Assembly (NCBI GenBank): GCA_023456105.1
Contig: JAEYAO010000055.1
Location: 1-20,267 of the forward strand
Direction of reading: 5' to 3'
Length of the DNA stretch: 20,267 nt
Origin: Pseudomonadota bacterium
Lineage (GTDB): Bacteria > Pseudomonadota > Alphaproteobacteria > Caulobacterales > Caulobacteraceae
Part shown: positions 1-5,462 of the stretch, one piece after another
Numbering within the stretch: the first letter of the stretch is position 1
Layout: every line of letters starts with the position of its first letter
Notes under the pieces: generated by a model
Seen by the model: only the letters and a program-made list of their open reading frames with translations
What the model was told of the DNA's origin: nothing
Database searches by the model: none
Program-made: the position numbers and the translations under genes

Positions 1-275
1 CTGCCGGGCGACAGCAGGGTGTCGGCGTCGAGCCGGGCGACGCCGCCCGTGGGCGAGGCCTCCAGCAGGCGCGCGACATAGGCGGACGGATGCACCCGCT
101 CCAGATCTTCGACCGAGGCCTCGCCAGCCCGTCGCCGATCCTTGCCGAGCCCTGCGTCGTCGATGGCGTCCATGACGGCCTTCAGCCGCCCCGGCGTCTC
201 GGGATGTCCCTCGCCGGTCAGGTGCGCCAGCATGTCGGGATGGGTGAACAGGGGCACGGACATGGCGGCGATCAT
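1..275 (-). CDS. Histone deacetylase-family (AcuC/AphA-like) enzyme, N-terminal part only
   Basis: This gene runs off the left edge, so only about 91 N-terminal residues are visible. They read as the start of the arginase/deacetylase-fold family (class II HDAC, AcuC and acetylpolyamine amidohydrolase relatives). A THPDMLAHLTGEGHPETPGRL block and a later VHPSAYVARLLEA block both match the family's opening region. These enzymes remove acetyl groups from lysine or polyamine substrates using zinc, but the zinc ligands would lie beyond the edge, so substrate and activity cannot be judged. Two in-frame ATGs are possible, at 275 and 263, and neither has a clear Shine-Dalgarno. The later one gives MSVPLFTHPDM, which is a typical family start. 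The gene is divergent from the acetyltransferase gene beginning at 329, about 55 bases away. Family identification is fairly firm; the exact start is not. Confidence 0.75.
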   Translation of the reverse strand, partial: MIAAMSVPLFTHPDMLAHLTGEGHPETPGRLKAVMDAIDDAGLGKDRRRAGEASVEDLERVHPSAYVARLLEASPTGGVARLDADTLLSPG

Positions 276-292
276 AGTGTCGGCCAGACGGC

Positions 293-321
293 TTGTCGCG
301 CGCGGCCCGCCCTCCTAGAGC
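293..321 (+). promoter_or_regulatory. Candidate housekeeping promoter for the acetyltransferase/toxin-antitoxin operon
   Basis: TTGTCGC at 293-299 and CCTAGAGC at 314-321 are separated by 14 bases. The published Caulobacter vegetative consensus, quoted from memory, is TTGACGS, 10-14 bases, GCTANAWC. The match is 6/7 and 6/8. Transcription would start within a few bases of the ATG at 329, giving a leaderless or nearly leaderless message, which fits the absence of a Shine-Dalgarno there. In GC-rich DNA such matches can arise by chance. Confidence 0.3.
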
Positions 322-328
322 CGCAGGC

Positions 329-856
329 ATGACCGACGCCATGATCCGCTCCGCCCGCCCCGACGACGCCAAGGCGCTGGGCGTGCTCGGCCGCGAGACC
401 TTTATCGACACCTTTGTGACCGGCTTCGGCATTCCCTACCCCGAGCCGGACCTGGGTGACTTCCTCCAGGCGAGCTTCAGCCCCGAAGCGGTCGCCGCCA
501 AGCTGGTCGAGCCGGGCGCGGCCTGGTGGGTGGCCGAGCGTGACGGCGAACTCCTCGCCTTCGCCAACGCCGGCCCGAACACCCTGCCCCACCCGGACGC
601 CCGACCCACGCAGATGGAGCTTCGGCGGCTCTATGTGGCCAGGGCGGCGCAAGGGCTGGGGCTGGGGACAAGGCTGCTGTCTCTGTCGCTCGACTGGATG
701 GAGGCGCACACGAACGGGCCGCTGTGGATCGGCGTGTGGAGCGGGAACGTGAAGGCGCAAAGGCTTTACGCCACCCACGGGTTCGGAAAGGTCGGTGAAT
801 ACCAGTACCCGGTCGGCCGCTGGCTGGACGACGAGTTCATCCTGAGGCGCGGATAG
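329..856 (+). CDS. GNAT-family N-acetyltransferase, PaiA-like
   Basis: The product is 175 residues and has the Gcn5-related acetyltransferase fold, which moves an acetyl group from acetyl-CoA to an amine. The acetyl-CoA pyrophosphate loop is seen at residues 108-114 (QGLGLGT), after the beta-4 strand LRRLYV. The late motif GVWSGN...A..LY...GF (135-152) is typical. An early RETFIDTF block and the end of the protein resemble Bacillus PaiA, a spermidine/spermine acetyltransferase, so a polyamine or other small amine is a reasonable guess only. The ATG at 329 is preferred over an upstream TTG at 293, because the 12 extra residues look unlike protein. ATG at 341 (MIRSARPDD) is also possible. The gene lies 14 bases before mntA on the same strand and is probably co-transcribed with it. 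It lacks the small toxin-like character of TacT-type GNAT toxins, so I do not call it part of the toxin-antitoxin system. Confidence 0.85.
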   Translation: MTDAMIRSARPDDAKALGVLGRETFIDTFVTGFGIPYPEPDLGDFLQASFSPEAVAAKLVEPGAAWWVAERDGELLAFANAGPNTLPHPDARPTQMELRRLYVARAAQGLGLGTRLLSLSLDWMEAHTNGPLWIGVWSGNVKAQRLYATHGFGKVGEYQYPVGRWLDDEFILRRG

Positions 857-870
857 ACTATGATGCGGCC

Positions 871-1155
871 ATGACCCGCGCCGAACTGCTGGAAAAGCTG
901 CGCGAACTGAAGCCCTGGCTCGAGGAGCAGGGCATCGTCAACGTGCGCCTGTTCGGCTCCTACGCCCGCGACGAGGCCGGACCGGACAGCGACGTGGACC
1001 TGCTGGTGGAGATGACCAAGCCGCTGGGTTTCGACTTCTTCGGCATTGAGGACGCCCTCACCGACGCCCTTGGGGTGCGCGTGGAGATGGGCACGGAGCG
1101 TTCGATGCACAGGTTGCTGCGCGAGCGGGTGCTGCCTGACGCCGTCCATGTCTGA
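871..1155 (+). CDS. mntA: MntA-type minimal nucleotidyltransferase antitoxin
   Basis: This 94-residue protein is a minimal nucleotidyltransferase. It carries the complete active-site signature GS-x10-D-x-D: G29-S30, then ten residues, then D41-V42-D43. In characterised MntA/HepT pairs the MNT protein acts as antitoxin by transferring AMP units onto a tyrosine of its HEPN partner, which silences the partner's RNase activity. The next gene has exactly that tyrosine motif, so the same mechanism is inferred here. The gene ends inside the start of hepT (8-base overlap), indicating translational coupling. Here the antitoxin gene comes first; the order of the two genes varies between loci. There is no obvious Shine-Dalgarno before ATG 871, and translation may follow from the acetyltransferase gene 14 bases upstream. 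Family assignment is firm; function as an antitoxin is inferred from the pairing. Confidence 0.9.
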   Translation: MTRAELLEKLRELKPWLEEQGIVNVRLFGSYARDEAGPDSDVDLLVEMTKPLGFDFFGIEDALTDALGVRVEMGTERSMHRLLRERVLPDAVHV

Positions 1156-1498
1156 CTTCAAGGACCGTCTTCACTTGGTGGAGATGCTCGACGCGATCGG
1201 CGAGATCGAGATGGACACTGGCGGCCTGAGCGAAGACGCTTGGGTTGAGGTCGGATCGCTTGTGCGCGCTGTTTCGATGAGCCTCATCACGCTTGGAGAA
1301 GGCGCGGCGCAACTGAGCGACGCCCTGAAGGAGTCCGCGCCGGACGTTCCGTGGAGGCGGATGATCGGCCTTCGCAATCGCCTGGCGCACGCCTACTTCC
1401 GCGCCGACCGACATATCATCTGGCAGGCGGCCACCCAGCATACCCCCATCATCAAAGAGCAGCTTCTACGGTTGCTCGCCGCTCTGCCGGACAGCTGA
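1148..1498 (+). CDS. hepT: HepT-type HEPN RNase toxin
   Basis: The product is 116 residues and mostly helical, with the HEPN catalytic motif RX4HXY intact: R76-NRLA-H81-A-Y83. In HepT toxins the arginine and histidine form the RNase site at a dimer interface. The tyrosine is the residue modified with AMP by the MntA antitoxin. The ATG at 1148 is chosen because it overlaps the end of mntA by 8 bases, starts the recognisable protein (MSDFKDRL), and lies downstream of a frame-shadow extension. Codon use looks different from the neighbours, with more CTT, TTG and GTT codons and lower third-position GC. This suggests that the pair, or at least this gene, arrived more recently. Its stop overlaps the next start (TGATG). 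The motif and the pairing make the identification strong; the actual RNA target is unknown. Confidence 0.9.
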   Translation: MSDFKDRLHLVEMLDAIGEIEMDTGGLSEDAWVEVGSLVRAVSMSLITLGEGAAQLSDALKESAPDVPWRRMIGLRNRLAHAYFRADRHIIWQAATQHTPIIKEQLLRLLAALPDS

Positions 1499-2673
1499 TG
1501 CTGCTGCCCTTCTTTTTCGCCCTGCGCGAGGCGCGTGTGCCGGTGTCGACCAAGGAGTGGCTGCATCTGATGCAGGCCATGGACCAAGATCTGGCGGGAC
1601 GTCGGGTGGAGGCCTTCTATCACCTGTCGCGCGCGGTGCTGATCAAGGACGAGAAGCACTATGACCGGTTCGACCAGGTGTTCGGGCGCGTGTTCAAGGG
1701 GGTGGAGACGGTCGGGGGCGAGGACCTCGCGACCGAGTTGCCCGAGGACTGGCTGAGGCTGCTGACGCAGAAGCATCTGTCAGAGGAGGACAAGGCGCGC
1801 ATCGAGGCGCTGGGCGGCTTCGACAAGCTGATGGAGACGCTGAAGCAGCGGCTGGAGGAACAGAAGGAACGTCACGCCGGCGGCTCCAAATGGATCGGCA
1901 CGGGCGGAACCAGCCCGTTCGGCCACGGCGGCTACAATCCCGAGGGCGTGCGCATCGGCGGGCCGGGCCGGCAGGGGCGGGCGGTGAAGGTCTGGGAGAA
2001 GCGCGAGTTCAGGAACCTGGACGACACGGTCGAGCTGGGCACGCGCAACATCAAGGTCGCGCTGCGCCGCCTGCGACGCTTTGCGCGAGAGGGCGCGGCG
2101 GAAGAGCTGGACATGGACGGCACCATCGACGGCACGGCGCGCCAGGGCTGGCTGGACGTGCGGATGCGGCCCGAGCGGCGCAATACGGTGAAGGTGCTGC
2201 TGTTTCTGGACGTCGGCGGATCCATGGACGCCCACATCCGCATGACGCAGGAGCTGTTCTCGGCCGCCCGCGCCGAGTTCCGGCATCTGGAGTTCTTCTA
2301 CTTCCACAACTGCCTGTACGAGGGCGTGTGGAAGGATAACCGACGCCGCCACGCCGAACGTATTCCGACATGGGATCTGCTGCATCGCTACAACGGCGAC
2401 TGGCGGGCGGTGTTCGTCGGCGACGCGACCATGAGCCCCTATGAGGTGTCGGTGCCCGGCGGCTCGGTCGAGCACTGGAACGAGGAAGCGGGCGAGGTCT
2501 GGCTGCGCCGGGCGCGCGAGCAGTGGGGCCGCTGCGTCTGGTTGAACCCGACGCCCGAGCGGCACTGGAGCTATGCCGCATCCGTCGGGATGATCCGTCA
2601 GATTATGGACGACCGCATGTTCCCGCTGACGTTGGATGGGCTGGACCGCGCGATGCGGGCGCTGACGCGCTGA
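1498..2673 (+). CDS. VWA-domain protein, CoxE-like family
   Basis: This 391-residue cytoplasmic protein has a C-terminal von Willebrand A domain of the CoxE-like type. The N-terminal half is helical and starts MLLPFFFALREARVPVS. A glycine-rich linker lies near residues 128-160 (FGHGGYNPEG). The VWA domain begins at about residue 230 (VKVLLFLDVGGSMD). The metal-binding MIDAS signature D-x-S-x-S is altered to D238-V-G240-G-S242, with the middle serine replaced by glycine, as I recall for this subfamily. A later aspartate, D309 in VGDA, fits the third MIDAS element. Family members usually sit beside a MoxR-type AAA ATPase and act with it as a metallochaperone-like or remodelling pair, but no MoxR gene is visible here. 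The start at 1498 overlaps the hepT stop by one base (TGATG). An ORF beginning at 1351 would overlap hepT extensively, and its extra residues look spurious. The substrate is unknown. Confidence 0.85.
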   Translation: MLLPFFFALREARVPVSTKEWLHLMQAMDQDLAGRRVEAFYHLSRAVLIKDEKHYDRFDQVFGRVFKGVETVGGEDLATELPEDWLRLLTQKHLSEEDKARIEALGGFDKLMETLKQRLEEQKERHAGGSKWIGTGGTSPFGHGGYNPEGVRIGGPGRQGRAVKVWEKREFRNLDDTVELGTRNIKVALRRLRRFAREGAAEELDMDGTIDGTARQGWLDVRMRPERRNTVKVLLFLDVGGSMDAHIRMTQELFSAARAEFRHLEFFYFHNCLYEGVWKDNRRRHAERIPTWDLLHRYNGDWRAVFVGDATMSPYEVSVPGGSVEHWNEEAGEVWLRRAREQWGRCVWLNPTPERHWSYAASVGMIRQIMDDRMFPLTLDGLDRAMRALTR

Positions 2674-2685
2674 GTGTGCTAAGGC
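2662..2685 (+). promoter_or_regulatory. Weak candidate promoter for the secreted-protein gene
   Basis: CTGACGC (2662-2668) and GCTAAGGC (2678-2685) resemble the Caulobacter vegetative promoter elements at 6/7 and 6/8. The spacing is 9 bases, just short of the usual 10-14. The site overlaps the end of the VWA gene and would serve the gene at 2716. Read-through from the upstream operon is an equally good explanation. Confidence 0.2.
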
Positions 2686-2715
2686 TTGGCGACACACAGT
2701 GCTGGGGAGCCTGTC

Positions 2716-3192
2716 ATGATCGCCGTCGCCTTCGCCTTTCTGCTGATGCAGCAGCTCGCCGCCTTGCCATCCGAGACGCCGGCGGCGGATCCGTCGCCGG
2801 TCGCTTCGTTGCCCGAATGGGCCAAGGTCGATCCGTTCGCCTTTGAACGCGCGCGTTGCAGCGCATTGGTTCGGGGAGACACGCCGCTGGACGTCTGCCA
2901 GACCCGCGTGCGACGCCTGCTGGCCGACAGCCTAGGAGACGATCTTCCGGCGACCATGCGGGCCGCCGGCTCTCTGGACGACTGCCAGCGGCTGAGGGAT
3001 GCGGCGGGCGGATCGCCCTATGCCGTTCAATGCGGTGCTCGGCCTCCAAGCATGGCCGCTTCGAACGTGCCGGTTGAACGCGATTGCCGAAGCCGCCCCG
3101 AGCGCGGCGGCTTCACGACCGAGTGCCGTCCCGTCGGATCGACCGACGAGGGCGGCGGACTGAAGCTGACCCTGTTCGGCGACAAGGACTGA
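2716..3192 (+). CDS. Small secreted protein with six cysteines, function unknown
   Basis: I do not recognise this 158-residue protein. A hydrophobic N-terminus (MIAVAFAFLLMQQLAAL) followed by a Ser/Thr/Pro/Ala-rich stretch looks like a signal peptide and exit linker, so export to the periplasm or outside is likely. The mature part has exactly six cysteines (C48, C61, C90, C106, C124, C137), enough for three disulfide bonds. It is rich in charged residues and has no further membrane segment. ATG 2716 is chosen over an upstream TTG at 2686. It has a GGGGAG Shine-Dalgarno a few bases upstream, and the signal peptide begins exactly there. The gene is 42 bases downstream of the VWA gene on the same strand and ends before a strong hairpin terminator. 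The even cysteine count and signal peptide support a small disulfide-stabilised envelope protein; nothing more can be said. Confidence 0.7.
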   Translation: MIAVAFAFLLMQQLAALPSETPAADPSPVASLPEWAKVDPFAFERARCSALVRGDTPLDVCQTRVRRLLADSLGDDLPATMRAAGSLDDCQRLRDAAGGSPYAVQCGARPPSMAASNVPVERDCRSRPERGGFTTECRPVGSTDEGGGLKLTLFGDKD

Positions 3193-3203
3193 TAACGCGC
3201 AGA

Positions 3204-3236
3204 AACGCCGCCCGATCACTCGGGCGGCGTTGCTTT
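3204..3236. terminator. Bidirectional hairpin terminator between convergent genes
   Basis: A perfect 11-bp stem has left arm AACGCCGCCCG at 3204-3214, a 6-base loop, and right arm CGGGCGGCGTT at 3221-3231. On the plus strand it is followed by GCTTTA and on the minus strand by TTTCTG. It lies 11 bases past the stop of the secreted-protein gene and about 15 bases past the stop of the convergent csbD-like gene, so it can serve both. The T-runs are short, as is common in GC-rich genomes. Confidence 0.8.
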
Positions 3237-3251
3237 AGCGCGAAGGCTGGA

Positions 3252-3431
3252 TCAGCGATCGTCGCGCAGGCTGTCCTTGACGCCGCCGACCGCGTTCTGG
3301 ACCTTGCCGCCCATCTGGTCGGCACGGCCCTCGGCCTTCAGCTTTTCGTCGCCGGTGACCTTGCCGGCCGCTTCCTTGACCTTGCCGCCCATGTTCTTGG
3401 CGGCGCCTTCAACACGATCCTGATCAGCCAT
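3252..3431 (-). CDS. CsbD-family stress-response protein
   Basis: This 59-residue, highly hydrophilic protein matches the CsbD family. It has the RVEGAAKNMGGKVKEAAGK opening and a second, similar GKVQNAVGGVKD repeat. CsbD-like proteins are among the most abundant general-stress proteins in many bacteria, and their biochemical role is not settled. The start at 3431 (MADQDRVEG) is preferred to the ATG at 3443. A GGAG lies 6 bases before 3431, and the shorter form matches the family length. The gene lies 66 bases downstream of the Nudix gene on the same strand and probably has its own promoter. I looked for a general-stress EcfG-type promoter (GGAAC, 16-17 bases, CGTT) upstream and did not find a convincing one. 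The transcript end is shared with the convergent gene through the hairpin at 3204-3231. Confidence 0.9.
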   Translation of the reverse strand: MADQDRVEGAAKNMGGKVKEAAGKVTGDEKLKAEGRADQMGGKVQNAVGGVKDSLRDDR

Positions 3432-3497
3432 GAAAAGCTCCATTCTCCGACGTCGCTAGAATAGCACCGCCTTGTTCAAGGAAAACGGCCGCGCCCC

Positions 3498-3959
3498 TCA
3501 AGAGTTCCCGGGACCTGACGGCTGCGACCTGATCCAGACCAGAACGGCCCAGGCGTGCGCCTCATGGCGAAGACTGGCCGCCGCCTCGTGCGGATCGATC
3601 CAGACCAGTTCATGATCCGGCTCGCACTTAGCCGAGGGATCCTCCTCGACAGCCGAGGCGATCCAGAAGCCGGCCACGTTGTTGACCGCGTCGCCGGTGG
3701 TCTTGACGAAATACTGCGACGCCTCCGCGATCCGCTCGGAGGGCGTGATCGTCAAGCCCGTTTCCTCCATGAACTCGCGCGCAAGCGCCTGCGGCTCGGT
3801 CTCGTGCCCGTCCAGCGCACCGCCGGGCAGGTCGAGGTAGGGCCCCTCCCCGCGGTCGATGCGCACGCAGGCGAGCCTGCCCTCCCGCAACACCAGACCG
3901 AAGGCCGTGGGACGGTCTCGGTAGTCGTGGTCGGGTTGCTTTTCGCCGAACTGGAGCAT
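3498..3959 (-). CDS. Nudix hydrolase
   Basis: The product is 153 residues with a perfect Nudix box, G-x5-E-x7-REUXEEXGU. G47 begins it, E53 follows, and R61-EFMEETG-L69 holds the metal-binding glutamates. Nudix enzymes cleave nucleoside diphosphates linked to another group X, in housecleaning of damaged nucleotides or turnover of cofactors and signals. The sequence outside the box does not tell me which substrate is used. The N-terminal beta strand FGLVLREGRLACVRI precedes the box as expected for the fold. ATG 3959 has GGGG just upstream. The gene starts 22 bases after the stop of the receiver-kinase gene on the same strand, so co-transcription with the signalling cassette is likely. A functional link to signalling is not shown by the sequence. 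Confidence 0.92.
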   Translation of the reverse strand: MLQFGEKQPDHDYRDRPTAFGLVLREGRLACVRIDRGEGPYLDLPGGALDGHETEPQALAREFMEETGLTITPSERIAEASQYFVKTTGDAVNNVAGFWIASAVEEDPSAKCEPDHELVWIDPHEAAASLRHEAHAWAVLVWIRSQPSGPGNS

Positions 3960-3981
3960 CCGCCCCTAACGCGCGAACGGC

Positions 3982-5019
3982 CTAAAGGTCGAAGGCGAGG
4001 CGCGCACGCACGCCCTTGTGCGCGGTGTCGAACTCCACCGCCGAGCGCAGACCCGACGCCATGGCCGAAACGATCTTGGAGCCCAAGCCGGTGCCCTTGG
4101 GCGCGCCGTCGCCCAGACCCGGTCCGTCGTCCTCGACCGTCAGGATCGCGCGGCCGTCGCCATCGGGGTGCAGATGGATGCGGATTTCACCCATCCGCCC
4201 CGGCTCATAGGCGTATTTCACCGCATTGGTGACCAGTTCGGTGACCACCACGCCCAGCGACACGGCCTGGTCGGTGGTGACGTTCATGGGGCGCGCATCC
4301 AGCACCAGCCGCGGTGCCTCGCCGTCCGGCCCCAGCGACTTCGCCAACTCGTCCATCAGGCCGGCGAGGTATTCGTCCATGGCCACGGTGGACATGTCGC
4401 CCGAAGCGTAGAGGCGGCGGTGGACGTGGGCCACGGCCTCGATGCGCGCCTGGGATTCGCGCAGCGCCGCCCTGGCGCCGTCGTCCGACAGGTGGCGCAT
4501 CTGCAGCGACATGAACGACGACACCAGCTGAAGCGAGTTGCCGACGCGGTGGTTGACCTCGCGCAGCATGGCCTCGGCGCGATCGCGGGCGCGTCGGATT
4601 TCCTCCTGGGCGGTTTCGTTCTCGCGCTGAAGCCGGCGGCGCAGCAGGGCGTCCTCCAGCGCGGCGCGCAGCAGGGCGGTGAAGTCCTCCGAAACGTCCT
4701 TGATGACGTAGTCGGCGGCGCCGGCGCGAAGCGCGGCCACGGCGATGCGGCCCTCTTGGGCGCCCGTCACATAGACCACCGGCGGAGGCGCCGGCAGCGC
4801 CATGATGTCCGGCAGCACGTCCAGCCCTTCGCGGCCCGGCATATAGTGGTCGAGCGCGCAGATGTCGTATTCGGCCTCGGCCAAGGCCTGAAGCCCCGCG
4901 TCGCCGTCGGGCGCGCAGGTCACGGCGTAGCCGTGCCGTCCCAGCTCCTTCTCGACGAGACGCGAAAGGCCGCGGTCGTCGTCGATATAGAGCAGGCGTA
5001 TGGGCGTGTGCGCGTCCAA
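3982..5019 (-). CDS. Receiver plus HisKA_2-type histidine kinase (hybrid, cytoplasmic)
   Basis: This is a 345-residue soluble protein with an unusual domain order: receiver first, kinase second. The receiver (about 5-125) has the acidic pocket D13-D15, phosphoacceptor D57 (CALDHYMPG), T85 and K107. A coiled coil (about 125-150) leads to a HisKA_2 box with H157 in EVNHRVGNSLQLV. The ATPase domain follows, with N265 (ELVTNAVKYA), DDGPGLG at 297-303 and GTGLG at 309-313. Kinases of the HisKA_2/HWE group are common inputs to the PhyR general stress response in alphaproteobacteria; that role is inference here. The called start is TTG at 5019, with GAG 6 bases upstream. There is no nearby in-frame ATG or GTG and the frame is open further upstream, so the start is uncertain by a few residues. 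The gene lies 17 bases after the single-receiver gene, and no membrane segment is present. Confidence 0.92.
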   Translation of the reverse strand: MDAHTPIRLLYIDDDRGLSRLVEKELGRHGYAVTCAPDGDAGLQALAEAEYDICALDHYMPGREGLDVLPDIMALPAPPPVVYVTGAQEGRIAVAALRAGAADYVIKDVSEDFTALLRAALEDALLRRRLQRENETAQEEIRRARDRAEAMLREVNHRVGNSLQLVSSFMSLQMRHLSDDGARAALRESQARIEAVAHVHRRLYASGDMSTVAMDEYLAGLMDELAKSLGPDGEAPRLVLDARPMNVTTDQAVSLGVVVTELVTNAVKYAYEPGRMGEIRIHLHPDGDGRAILTVEDDGPGLGDGAPKGTGLGSKIVSAMASGLRSAVEFDTAHKGVRARLAFDL

Positions 5020-5036
5020 GGGCGGCTCGATCTTGC

Positions 5037-5462
5037 TTAGTCGATCACCGGCGCCTGCATCACCGACAGGAACAGACCCAGCTGACGAATGGCGTCGGCG
5101 AAGGACTCATAGTCCACCGGCTTGGTGATGTAGACGTTGCATCCGAGATCGTAGCAGCGCTGGATCTCCACCTTGTCGTCGGTGGTGGTCAGCACCACCA
5201 CCGGGGCGCGGCGCAGGCGCTCGTCGCCCTTGATCCGCTCCAGGATGTCGGTGCCCGACATGTCAGGCAGGTTCAGGTCCAGCAGGATCAGCAGCGGCCC
5301 GTTGGTCAGGATCTCCTCGCTGAACAGGTAATCCAGCGCGGCGCCGCCTTCGTCGAAATGCGCGATTTCATTGGAGATGTTGGCACGCCGGATGTTCTTT
5401 TCGATCAGCTTGGCGTGGCCATGGTCGTCTTCGACCATGATGATCTTCACGGGTTGCGTCAC
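5037..5462 (-). CDS. Single-domain response regulator (Rcp1-like)
   Basis: The product is 141 residues and consists of one receiver domain with no output domain. The acidic pair is E11-D12-D13, the phosphoacceptor is D62 (LLDLNLPDMSG), the conserved threonine cluster is LTTTDD at 91-96, and the lysine is K114 in ITKP. The long loop after helix 2 and the LDLNLPDMSG block are typical of Rcp1-type regulators that partner phytochrome-like kinases. The gene begins with GTG at 5462, overlapping the stop of the CHASE3 kinase by 4 bases (GTGA), which couples its translation to that kinase. It is the likely direct phosphoacceptor of the upstream kinase and a possible shuttle to the receiver-kinase encoded 17 bases downstream. 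Internal GTG (5450) and ATG (5438) starts exist but would cut the first strand of the fold. Confidence 0.92.
   Translation of the reverse strand: MTQPVKIIMVEDDHGHAKLIEKNIRRANISNEIAHFDEGGAALDYLFSEEILTNGPLLILLDLNLPDMSGTDILERIKGDERLRRAPVVVLTTTDDKVEIQRCYDLGCNVYITKPVDYESFADAIRQLGLFLSVMQAPVID

Noticed and set aside
329..856. The GNAT protein as a TacT-type toxin
   Set aside because: Its length and sequence resemble PaiA-like small-molecule acetyltransferases, and no ribbon-helix-helix antitoxin gene adjoins it.
3432..3482. A general-stress (EcfG-type) promoter upstream of the csbD-like gene
   Set aside because: A GAAC lies in the region, but no CGTT follows at 16-17 bases, and a TTGAAC/TATTCT pair has only 10 bases between its halves.
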